From Pseudomonadota bacterium (GTDB taxonomy: Bacteria > Pseudomonadota > Gammaproteobacteria > Woeseiales > Woeseiaceae), in assembly GCA_027295475.1 (NCBI GenBank), contig JAPUKV010000094.1, positions 1 through 12,508 on the forward strand: a stretch of DNA of 12,508 nt, given 5' to 3'. This document shows positions 1-8,326 of this stretch, piece by piece. The position numbers and the translations under genes were made by a program. Every line of letters begins with the position of its first letter. Position 1 is the first letter of the stretch. Under the pieces are notes generated by a model. It saw only the letters and a list, made by a program, of their open reading frames with translations. It searched no databases and was not told where the DNA came from.

Positions 1-23
1 TCTTTTCTGGTCATTTGTATAAC

Positions 24-53
24 AAAAAAGGCCCGCAAACTACGCGGGCCTTT
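24..53 (-). terminator. Rho-independent terminator after the HvfA-like gene
   Basis: Read on the minus strand, a 10-bp stem (AAAGGCCCGC pairing with GCGGGCCTTT, 7-base loop GTAGTTT) runs straight into a TTTTTT tract at 24-29. It begins about 35 bases after the stop codon of the Cys-repeat peptide gene, the usual place for an intrinsic terminator. On the plus strand the hairpin is followed only by TTTCCTGCTT, so it works best for the minus strand. It means the peptide gene is either transcribed alone or that this is an attenuator ahead of downstream genes outside the window. Confidence 0.88.
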
Positions 54-87
54 CCTGCTTAACGTGCTTGAACAAGTATTGGGGGTC

Positions 88-507
88 TTAGACCGAACCT
101 CCGCACTTGCCTTCGCCGCATTTGCCCTCAGCGCCTTTATCTTCGCCTTCGGCCTTATCGCCACCACAGCTGCCTTCGGCGTCTTTGTCCTTGTCGCCGC
201 CGCAACTACCTTCGGCGTCTTTGTCCTTGTCGCCGCCGCAACTACCTTCGGCGTCTTTGTCTTTGTCGCCGCCGCAACTGCCTTCGGCGTCTTTGTCGCC
301 ACCACAGCTACCTTCAGCTTTGTCGCCACTCTTGTCGCCACCACAGTTGCCTTCACCCTCTCCGAGCATATAGGCAACGCTTAGCGTGGTCATGGCAAAC
401 GGACTCGCACCCGTATCAGCGCTTGCAGCTTCAACGGCCGCAAGTGAGCCGGCCAGTGCTATGCCAACTGCCAACGCGATGGGCTTTGCTACTTTCTTAT
501 CAGACAT
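88..507 (-). CDS. HvfA-like secreted Cys-repeat RiPP precursor (probable copper-binding peptide)
   Basis: The product has 139 residues. Residues 1-30 form a Sec-type signal peptide (basic MSDKKVAKP, hydrophobic ALAVGIALAGSLAAV, cleavage probably after VEA or ASA). A short segment with SPFAMTTLS follows, then a Gly/Asp/Lys-rich region with eight cysteines (55, 68, 78, 90, 102, 114, 130, 135), all in EG[N/S/K]CG contexts: one EGNCGG, five AEGSCGG and two C-terminal EGKCG. There are no other cysteines. In the HvfA family, a DUF692/MNIO enzyme (HvfB) with partner HvfC converts EGKCG cysteines into copper-binding oxazolone/thioamide groups. I infer the same class here from the leader, the motif and the EGKCGEGKCGG tail. 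The mostly serine-containing motif is a variation on the type. The start is supported by AGGAG six bases upstream of ATG. An ECF sigma/anti-sigma pair lies upstream on the same strand and is a likely regulator. No modifying enzyme is within the window. An unmodified metal-binding peptide is the alternative. Confidence 0.8.
   Translation of the reverse strand: MSDKKVAKPIALAVGIALAGSLAAVEAASADTGASPFAMTTLSVAYMLGEGEGNCGGDKSGDKAEGSCGGDKDAEGSCGGDKDKDAEGSCGGDKDKDAEGSCGGDKDKDAEGSCGGDKAEGEDKGAEGKCGEGKCGGSV
160..324 (-). repeat. 36-bp tandem repeat inside the HvfA-like gene
   Basis: In-frame tandem units encode AEGSCGGDKDKD. Full 36-bp units lie at 160-195, 196-231 and 232-267, a 30-bp unit lacking one DK pair at 268-297, and a diverged 27-bp unit at 298-324. 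Units 2 and 3 are nearly identical in DNA, including synonymous positions, which points to recent duplication by slippage or recombination. The repeat accounts for the long open frames seen here on the opposite strand. Confidence 0.9.
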
Positions 508-533
508 TTCGATCTCCTGCCTCTGGTCAATGT

Positions 534-603
534 AAAAGGTGTCAGGTTCAAATTAATGACACCCCCAAAAAAGGAAAAAGGAAAACTTACCTGACACCTT
601 CTT
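534..603. repeat. REP-like inverted-repeat element between the anti-sigma and HvfA-like genes
   Basis: AAGGTGTCAGGT at 536-547 is the exact reverse complement of ACCTGACACCTT at 589-600 (12-bp arms). A further internal TGACACC at 557-563 can also pair with the left arm, so two alternative hairpins are possible. The centre is purine-rich on the plus strand (CCCCCAAAAAAGG). The element fills most of the 97-base gap and ends two bases from the anti-sigma stop codon. From memory, GGTGTCAGG/CCTGACACC palindromes of this kind occur as dispersed REP elements associated with REP-associated tyrosine transposases in proteobacteria. No such transposase is in the window, so the class is inferred. It may also act on mRNA, as a 3' stabiliser or a partial terminator. 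Confidence 0.6.
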
Positions 604-604
604 C

Positions 605-1362
605 CTAAATACTCCACTTCACCGTTTCGGTGACTCTTGTTTTCAACTCATCAATTCGTTCGCCGCGTTTGCCGATAATCGCGATGCTGCCATTACCGAC
701 CGGAAGAATGACGCCTTCAATGCTTTTGCCCTCAAGCCGTATCGGCATATCGATCATTTCTTCAGGCATCAGCAAAATTGTCACGGGGCCTTGCTCGCCT
801 TGTATGACGAGATGTGGGACTTCTCTGCCGTTAATTTTGCAGCTCATGGCATAGGTGATCAGGCCAACGTCACGATCCAGGGTCGCGATCGCCGGCCGCA
901 CAACCGAGTAAAGCTCGCGGTCGGACACGGCCACGTCCGTCACCGTCAATGCACGAGGCTCGTAGTCAAGGTGCGCGATAACCTGCTCAGCCAGCGTGCC
1001 GTTCACCATGCCTCCGTGCTCCATGCCTGTGTTAGTCATACGCACGCCGATAACCGTTGCCAGAACGACACTGGCTGCAAGGCCGATCCAGGCCGGTGTG
1101 GTCCATCTGATCGGCCGGCGCGATGCCAGGTCGACAACCTTGTCTTCGCCTGTAATAACCAGCAGCTCTGGCATCTTCAGGTCTGGCACGTCAATCGCAA
1201 GCGCTGCGGCAATCCTCACATCGAGCGCCTGCATTTCCGCCTTGACCGCATTGCAGGACGAGCATTCAGACGAGTGCAGGGCACCACCATCGAATGATTC
1301 CGACGGGTCTGCTGCTATTGCCTGTTTGTAGTCCTCGCAGTTCATGTTTTGTCCGGCGGCGC

Positions 1363-1366
<4 letters not shown>
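605..1366 (-). CDS. Anti-sigma factor with one membrane segment (DUF3379-like)
   Basis: The 253-residue protein is presumed to hold its partner ECF sigma factor inactive at the inner membrane. The N-terminal cytoplasmic part has an MNCEDY start-like motif at 8-13 and H31-x3-C35-x2-C38, a zinc-anti-sigma-like cluster with Cys10 as a possible fourth ligand. A hydrophobic membrane segment spans about 91-109 (PAWIGLAASVVLATVIGV). The C-terminal part would be periplasmic and includes YAMSCKINGREVPHLVIQ, GPVTILLMPEE and a final VKWSI, which resembles the DUF3379 family often encoded next to ECF sigma genes. The ATG at 1366 overlaps the sigma stop codon (ATGA), so the two are translationally coupled. 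A second ATG at 1345 (MNCEDY) matches the usual family start and may be the true one. What signal it senses cannot be read from the sequence; the Cys/His cluster allows a metal or thiol signal. Confidence 0.8.
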
Positions 1367-3007
<1,641 letters not shown>

Positions 3008-3139
3008 GTATACTGAGCCGGCAGAGCAGCAAATAAACGGTTTGTGTAACAATCGAGTAACGATAAATACACGTCCAGGGGGCGTATTCTTTGCCGTCAG
3101 AGAGAATGAAAACTTGGCGACGAAAACGGACCGGCGACC

Positions 3140-3979
3140 ATGGGCGGTAAGGCGGCGGCTATTGATCGCTACGGCGTCATGGGCTATCCGGTATCGCACA
3201 GCCGTTCCCCGGTAATTCACCGCCTGTTCGCCTTACAAACAGGCGAGAACCTGCAGTATGAATTGCTTCAGGTCGCACCCGACAAACTCGATACCGCGAT
3301 AAAGCAATTTCAACGAACGGGAGGCAAGGGCCTGAACATCACCCTGCCGCACAAGAGTGAAGTGACGCGGCTCGTCGACGATCTCAGCGAGCGCGCCAGC
3401 AGTTCCGGTGCAGTCAATACGCTGGTATTTCGGGACAAAGAGATTGTCGGCTACAACACCGACGGCACAGGGCTCATGCGTGACCTTCTCGTTAATCTCG
3501 GCCTCGAACTCAAGGACGCCAGTATTCTGATTCTCGGTGCCGGTGGCGCGACGCGCGGTATCGTTGGCCCATTGCTTGACGCTGAGCCGGAATCGATAAC
3601 TATTGCCAACCGGACTCTGTCGAGGGCCCGGGTCCTCGCGGAGCATTTCTCCGCTTCCGGGCCCGTAACCGCTTGCCGGTTCAGAGAGGTGAAACCCTCA
3701 TCGTCATTCGACCTCGTCATCAATGCGACCTCGGCCAGCGCCAAGGGCGAATTGCCCCCTTATCCCGAAACCGCAGTCACTGACCGGACTTTTTGCTACG
3801 ACCTGTCTTACGGCCTCAGCCCCACGCCATTCAGCAGCTGGGCAGCGCGGAAGGGCGCGGCGCGTTCCGTGATGGGTTGGGGCATGCTGGTCGAACAGGC
3901 TGCAGAGTCTTTTAATCTCTGGCGAGGCGTCAGGCCGGACACGCAAAAGGTGCTGGAGCAACTCTCGATTACCGCATAG
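3140..3979 (+). CDS. aroE: Shikimate dehydrogenase (NADP+)
   Basis: AroE reduces 3-dehydroshikimate to shikimate with NADPH in the chorismate pathway, in the cytosol. The 279-residue product has normal length. The shikimate-binding SHSRSP lies at 19-24, the catalytic lysine is K72 in NITLPHK, and the catalytic aspartate is D108 in YNTDGTGL. The Rossmann loop GAGGATRG is at 133-140 and NRT at 157-159; the NADPH side continues with DLVINATSA (191-199). The C-terminal helix motif GWGMLVEQAAESF is at 246-258. The ATG at 3140 leaves eight residues before the conserved DRYGVMGYPVSHS, which is reasonable, though the ribosome site is weak. It follows hemB by 132 bases on the same strand; I see no clear promoter or terminator in that gap. 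Its last 11 bases overlap the 3' end of the convergent gor gene. Confidence 0.96.
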   Translation: MGGKAAAIDRYGVMGYPVSHSRSPVIHRLFALQTGENLQYELLQVAPDKLDTAIKQFQRTGGKGLNITLPHKSEVTRLVDDLSERASSSGAVNTLVFRDKEIVGYNTDGTGLMRDLLVNLGLELKDASILILGAGGATRGIVGPLLDAEPESITIANRTLSRARVLAEHFSASGPVTACRFREVKPSSSFDLVINATSASAKGELPPYPETAVTDRTFCYDLSYGLSPTPFSSWAARKGAARSVMGWGMLVEQAAESFNLWRGVRPDTQKVLEQLSITA

Positions 3980-5315
3980 TCACGAACTCTTCCGCACTCG
4001 TGGGATGAATCGCAACCGTATCGTCGAAGTCTTTCTTCGTCGCCCCCATGCGTACCGCAACGGAAAATCCCTGCATCATTTCGTCTGCGCCGTCGCCGAT
4101 GACGTGGCAGCCGACAATTTTTTCCTCGTGACCGACCGTAACGAGCTTCATGGCTGACGGTTCCTTGTGTTCGCCGAGCGCATAGAGCATGGGTGTAAAT
4201 CTTGACTCATACACTCTCACATCGTCGCCGAACTCTGCCCTGGCATCGGCCTCGGTCATTCCAACCGTGCCGATTGGCGGATGCGCGAATACCACTGTCG
4301 GTATGAAGCGATATTCAAGATGGCGATCGGCTATGCCGCCGTACAGGCGATCGGCCAGGCGCCGGCCCGCCGCTATCGCGACCGGTGTTAACGCTTCCCT
4401 GCCCGTCACGTCACCGAGCGCAAAAATGTTGTCGACGTTCGTAGCCTGGTAATCGTCGACGGGCACGAAACCATAGCCGTCCGCTGCCACGCCGGCGGCA
4501 TCGAGTCGCAAATACTCTGTATTTGGCGCGCGGCCAACGGCCCAGACGATACTGTCGAATGTGCCAAACTCGCGGCCATCTTCGGCAATGAGCTTGAGTC
4601 CGCCGGAAGTTCGTTCAAGCGCATGCGGCACGACACCGGTCTCGAGCTGAATACCGTCCTGCTGCATGGCCTTGTGCTGCTCGTCTCTGAGCATCTGGTC
4701 GAAGCTGCGTAACATACCGTCCTTCCTGACCAGCACGGTGGTATCCGATCCCAGGGCATTGAAAACGCCGCTCAGTTCGACGGCGACGTATCCGCTGCCC
4801 GCAAGGGCCACCCGTTCCGGACGGTCCGGGAGCTCGAAAAACCCGTCTGAGGTTATGCCCAGCTCGGCGCCGTGAATTCTGGGTACTATCGGACGGCCCC
4901 CGGTCGCGATCACGATGTTATCGGCGCGATAGTCGTCACTCTCAACCCGAATCGAATTCTTGTTGACAAAGTCCCCGGTTCCCCTGACGAGTTCGACATT
5001 CCTTTTGTCGAGATTTTCCTGATAAATGCCGTTGAGCCTTGCGACATAGGCGTCACGCCTTTGCTTGAGCGCCGACCAGTCGTGACCGTTCACCGTCAGA
5101 TCGAATCCATAGTCCGCCGCAAGCCGGACGCTACGTGCGTAGCTCGCCGAATACCACATGACTTTCTTTGGCACGCAGCCGACATTGACACAGGTGCCAC
5201 CGAGCAGCCCATTCTCGATCACGGCGACATCCGCTCCATGCTCTGCTGCTCTCTGTGCATGCGCCAGACCAGCGCTGCCGCCGCCTATCACGATCAAATC
5301 GAATTTCTTTTTCAC
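3969..5315 (-). CDS. gor: Glutathione-disulfide reductase
   Basis: Gor reduces glutathione disulfide with NADPH using FAD and keeps the cytosolic thiol pool reduced. From the GTG at 5315 the product has 448 residues, the length of E. coli Gor. The FAD loop GGGSAG is at 11-16, the redox pair C42/C47 sits in GGTCVNVGCVPKK, the NADPH-domain GSGYVAVELSG is at 173-183, and arginines 197 and 203 (VRKDGMLRSFD) match those that bind the NADPH 2'-phosphate. FALGDVTG is at 298-305 and the C-terminal catalytic HPTSAEE at 437-443. The start is chosen because AGGAG lies five bases before the GTG. The longer open frame (ATG at 5378) would begin inside the predicted promoter -10 and adds 21 residues (first MLSQGKSTPPANG) with no counterpart in the family. 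Dihydrolipoamide dehydrogenase or mercuric reductase are less likely given the LRSFD motif. Confidence 0.95.
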   Translation of the reverse strand: MKKKFDLIVIGGGSAGLAHAQRAAEHGADVAVIENGLLGGTCVNVGCVPKKVMWYSASYARSVRLAADYGFDLTVNGHDWSALKQRRDAYVARLNGIYQENLDKRNVELVRGTGDFVNKNSIRVESDDYRADNIVIATGGRPIVPRIHGAELGITSDGFFELPDRPERVALAGSGYVAVELSGVFNALGSDTTVLVRKDGMLRSFDQMLRDEQHKAMQQDGIQLETGVVPHALERTSGGLKLIAEDGREFGTFDSIVWAVGRAPNTEYLRLDAAGVAADGYGFVPVDDYQATNVDNIFALGDVTGREALTPVAIAAGRRLADRLYGGIADRHLEYRFIPTVVFAHPPIGTVGMTEADARAEFGDDVRVYESRFTPMLYALGEHKEPSAMKLVTVGHEEKIVGCHVIGDGADEMMQGFSVAVRMGATKKDFDDTVAIHPTSAEEFVTMR

Positions 5316-5371
5316 TCGTGCTCCTGCCAACCCGCCGGTGCCGTTTGCAGGCGGCGTGCTTTTACCCTGTG

Positions 5372-5400
5372 ATAACATCCTGCGCCTGACAGGATATCAA
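5372..5400 (-). promoter_or_regulatory. Sigma70-type promoter for gor
   Basis: On the minus strand TTGATA (5400-5395, five of six to consensus) is followed after exactly 17 bases by TGTTAT (5377-5372, four of six). Transcription would begin near 5365, giving a leader of about 50 bases before the GTG at 5315. The spacer contains an inverted repeat ATCCTG (5377-5382)/CAGGAT (5390-5395), which could be an operator. A possible extended -10 for the divergent prlC gene (TGTGATAAC, 5368-5376, plus strand) overlaps the same bases but lacks a well-spaced -35. Confidence 0.58.
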
Positions 5401-5408
5401 CAGCATTC

Positions 5409-7433
5409 ATGAGCAACCCTTTACTCGATACATCGGCATTGCCGCGCTTCGGTGACATAGCACCCGAACATGTGCTGCCCGCACTGGAGGAGCTTATCGC
5501 AGAGCATCGTAGAAAGCTTGCGGCCCTTCTCGATGGTCCCGAGGCAAAAGACTTCGATGCGCTCGTCACGCCGCTCGAGGAAATGAGCCACGAACTGAGC
5601 CGGGTCTGGTCGCCAGTAAGGCACCTGCAAAGCGTTCTGGAGGCGCCCGGCTGGCGCAAGGCATACAACGCTTGTCTGCCACTTCTGACCGAACACGGCA
5701 CCGAAGTATCACAAAACAAGAAACTGCATCAGGCTTTTGAATGCCTGTCAGACTCACTTCCTGCCGACGCGCCGGACGCGAAGCGCAGTCTCATCGATCA
5801 TGCGTTAAGGGATTTTCGTCTGGCCGGCGTCGCCCTCCCGGATGACAAAAAAAAGCAGTTCAGGGAGTTGCTGCAGGAGCTTGCCACCATGCAGGCGAAT
5901 TTTGATCAGAATGTCCAGGACGCCACCGATAGCTGGCATTTTCATACTGAGGACGAAGCACAGCTCGCCGGTCTGCCACAGCAAACGTCGGCCCGCGCCC
6001 GCAATGACGCTCAAGCGAATAATATTGGCGGCTGGTGGCTCACTCTCGATCATCCGACTTATCAGGCCGTTATCACTCATGCCGAGAGCCGGACTTTGAG
6101 AGAGACATTTTACCGCGCGTGGTCAACACGGGCTTCCGATCAGGGCGCTGACACATCTTTCGACAATAGCCGGAACATCGGCAGGATTTTGCAGCTACGG
6201 CATGAGGCAGCAAAGCTGGTCGGGTTCGATAACTATGCCGAATACTCGCTGGCCACCAAGATGGCCGCTGAAACCGTTGCGGTTATGGACTTTCTGAGCG
6301 AGCTGGCTTCGCGCACCCGATCTGCCGCAGAAGCCGAACTCAAGACTATCGCAGGGCTCGCCTCTCACGATCTTGCCGCCTGGGACATCGCTTTTTATAC
6401 CGAAAAACTGAAGCAGAAGACGTTCTCGATTTCGAACGACGTGCTGCGACAGTACTTTCCCATTGCCCGTGCGCTAAGTGGCCTTTTCGATCTGGCGGAA
6501 AAACTCTATGGCGTTACCATCGCGAAAACCGACGACATTCAAAAATGGCATGACAGTGTAATTTACTACGAACTGCGCGAGAGAAGCGGCATAGTAATCG
6601 GTGGTTTCTATGCCGATCTGTATGCTCGTAACGGCAAACGGGGAGGTGCCTGGATTGACGAATGTGTGATCAGGAAAAATCTGCACGGCGAAAATATTTT
6701 ACCGGTCGGTTACCTCGTTTGTAATTTCTCTCCGCCCGACGAAAAAGATCGTTCACTGCTCACCCATGAAGATATTGTCACGCTTTTTCATGAATTCGGC
6801 CACATGCTCCACCATCTTCTTACTCGGGTAGACTATCCAAGCCTGGCCGGCATCAATGGGGTGCCCTGGGATGCCGTCGAACTTCCAAGTCAGTTCATGG
6901 AGAACTTTGCCTGGTGTTACGACGTTCTGGTCCGGGCATCGGGACACTGTGAAACCGGCGAGCCGTTGCCCAAAGACCTTTTTCAGAACCTCGATGACAG
7001 CCGTCATTGTGGTGCGGCAATGACGATGCTTCGGCAGATCGAGTTCGCGCTTTTCGATTTTCGCTTGCACGCGAACTACGATCCGGACAACGGCACCGAG
7101 CCGCTGGACATACTCAAGGATGTTCGCGATGAGCTTTCTCTGGTGCCTCACCCCACGTACAACCGGCTCCCTCACAGCTTTACCCACATATTCGCCGGTG
7201 GTTATGCGGCTGGCTACTACAGCTACAAGTGGGCGGAAGTGTTGGCGGCCGATGCGTTTTCTGCGTTTGAAGAGTCCGGGATCTTCGATGAGCAGACCGC
7301 CAGACGTTTTCGCTCTGAGATTCTCGAGATCGGCGGCAGCAAGGACATCATGGAAGCCTTTATTGCATTTCGGGGCCGCAGACCAACCATGGATGCGCTG
7401 CTCCGTTACAACGGCATTGGGCTGGCAGTATGA
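5409..7433 (+). CDS. prlC: Oligopeptidase A, M3-family zinc metallopeptidase
   Basis: This cytosolic thimet-type oligopeptidase degrades short peptides, including cleaved signal peptides in E. coli. The 674-residue product is close to E. coli PrlC (680). The N-terminal helical half contains SRVWSPVRHLQ; the catalytic domain holds HEFGH at 461-465 with zinc ligands H461 and H465, catalytic E462, and third ligand E491 in VELPSQFMENF. The C-terminal HIFAGGYAAGYYSYKWAEVLAADAF is typical of the family and supplies substrate-contact Gly/Tyr residues. It is divergent from gor with a 93-base gap, and its stop overlaps the start of the exonuclease III gene (ATGA), so the two are translationally coupled. 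The ATG at 5409 has no strong ribosome site, but the protein begins LLDTSALPRFGDI, as expected for the family. Confidence 0.96.
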   Translation: MSNPLLDTSALPRFGDIAPEHVLPALEELIAEHRRKLAALLDGPEAKDFDALVTPLEEMSHELSRVWSPVRHLQSVLEAPGWRKAYNACLPLLTEHGTEVSQNKKLHQAFECLSDSLPADAPDAKRSLIDHALRDFRLAGVALPDDKKKQFRELLQELATMQANFDQNVQDATDSWHFHTEDEAQLAGLPQQTSARARNDAQANNIGGWWLTLDHPTYQAVITHAESRTLRETFYRAWSTRASDQGADTSFDNSRNIGRILQLRHEAAKLVGFDNYAEYSLATKMAAETVAVMDFLSELASRTRSAAEAELKTIAGLASHDLAAWDIAFYTEKLKQKTFSISNDVLRQYFPIARALSGLFDLAEKLYGVTIAKTDDIQKWHDSVIYYELRERSGIVIGGFYADLYARNGKRGGAWIDECVIRKNLHGENILPVGYLVCNFSPPDEKDRSLLTHEDIVTLFHEFGHMLHHLLTRVDYPSLAGINGVPWDAVELPSQFMENFAWCYDVLVRASGHCETGEPLPKDLFQNLDDSRHCGAAMTMLRQIEFALFDFRLHANYDPDNGTEPLDILKDVRDELSLVPHPTYNRLPHSFTHIFAGGYAAGYYSYKWAEVLAADAFSAFEESGIFDEQTARRFRSEILEIGGSKDIMEAFIAFRGRRPTMDALLRYNGIGLAV

Positions 7434-8197
7434 AGATCGCGACGTGGAACGTAAATTCGCTGAACGTCCGCTTACCGCATGTCCTCGAGTGGCTTGCGGC
7501 ACATGAGCCCGATGTGCTCGTGCTGCAGGAAATCAAGCAGCTGACCGAGGTCTTTCCGGAAGAAGCTTTCGCCGAGGCCGGCTACCAGTCGATTGCGAGC
7601 GGCCAGAAAACATACAACGGTGTCGCTACCGTCTGTCGCGACAAACCGTCGGATCCCGTCACCGATCTTCCGGGATTCGAGGACCCGCAACGCCGCGTAC
7701 TGGCGACCACAATCAACGGTGTTCGCGTAATTGATCTGTACGTGCCGAATGGCCAGGCTGTCGGCACGGAAAAATACGATTACAAGTTGAACTGGCTTGC
7801 TGCCCTGCGCGATTTCCTGCAGGAAGAGCTCGATAATCACTCGAGGCTTGTCGTACTTGGAGACTTCAATATCGCACCCGGTGACCGTGATGTTTATGAC
7901 CCGGAAAAGTGGGGCGATGGGATTCTCTGCAGCAAGCCTGAGCGAAATGCGTTAGCTGAGTTGATCAGACTCGGGCTCAGCGATGTGTTCCGCCAGTTCG
8001 ATCAGGCGGAAAAGAGCTTCAGCTGGTGGGACTACCGGGCGGCCGGCTTCCGGCGCAATGCGGGCCTCCGGATCGACCTGATTCTGGCCAGCCCGACCAT
8101 GGCAGAAGCCTGCCGGGCAAGCTACATAGACAAGGAGCCGCGTGCCTGGGAGCGGCCGTCCGATCACGCTCCCGTAGTGGCGGAATTTGCGATCTGA
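7430..8197 (+). CDS. xthA: Exodeoxyribonuclease III / AP endonuclease
   Basis: This enzyme cuts DNA at abasic sites and removes 3'-blocking groups in base excision repair. The 255-residue product is an endonuclease/exonuclease/phosphatase-fold protein of normal length. Catalytic residues visible are N7 in WNVNS, E34 in LQEIK, Y104 (LYVPNG), D145 and N147 in LGDFNIAP, D216 in RIDLIL, and D245-H246 in PSDHAPV. The WWDYRAAGFRRNAGLRID segment (199-216) is typical of the ExoIII group. Its ATG at 7430 overlaps the prlC stop by 4 bases, so it depends on prlC transcription and probably on coupled translation. No intrinsic terminator is visible after it. Confidence 0.95.
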   Translation: MKIATWNVNSLNVRLPHVLEWLAAHEPDVLVLQEIKQLTEVFPEEAFAEAGYQSIASGQKTYNGVATVCRDKPSDPVTDLPGFEDPQRRVLATTINGVRVIDLYVPNGQAVGTEKYDYKLNWLAALRDFLQEELDNHSRLVVLGDFNIAPGDRDVYDPEKWGDGILCSKPERNALAELIRLGLSDVFRQFDQAEKSFSWWDYRAAGFRRNAGLRIDLILASPTMAEACRASYIDKEPRAWERPSDHAPVVAEFAI

Positions 8198-8326
8198 CAA
8201 AAGTCAGGCCAATATTACATATTCTTGCTAAAACCTGTGCCTGACGATGATCCCCAGTGTATTATTTTGCTACGTCAAGCCGGCACGCCGGCGGCTATCC
8301 GCGAGCTGTGCGGAGCGGGGGTTGGC

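Noticed and set aside
160..324. Regular repeats considered as a CRISPR array
   Set aside because: The units are directly adjacent, in frame and without variable spacers; they encode the peptide repeat.
64..384. Two plus-strand open frames (64-384 and 107-373) with repetitive Val/Ala/Phe or Ser/Pro/Leu composition
   Set aside because: They are opposite-strand shadows of the 36-bp coding repeat; a repeat length divisible by three keeps all frames open. The minus-strand frame has the signal peptide, ribosome site and terminator.
791..1331. Plus-strand open frames opposite the anti-sigma gene
   Set aside because: Products have no domain pattern, while the minus-strand frame has a membrane segment, Cys/His motif and operon overlap.
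3042..3069. Possible aroE promoter TTGTGT-16-TAAATA
   Set aside because: Each box matches only three consensus bases; too weak to report.
6753..7502. 249-codon minus-strand open frame
   Set aside because: It lies antisense to the catalytic part of prlC, whose HEFGH motif and family features are clear; the antisense product has no recognisable features.
8225..8326. TTG-started extension of the HD-domain protein
   Set aside because: No ribosome site and no conserved features in the extra 34 residues; the ATG at 8327 is preferred.
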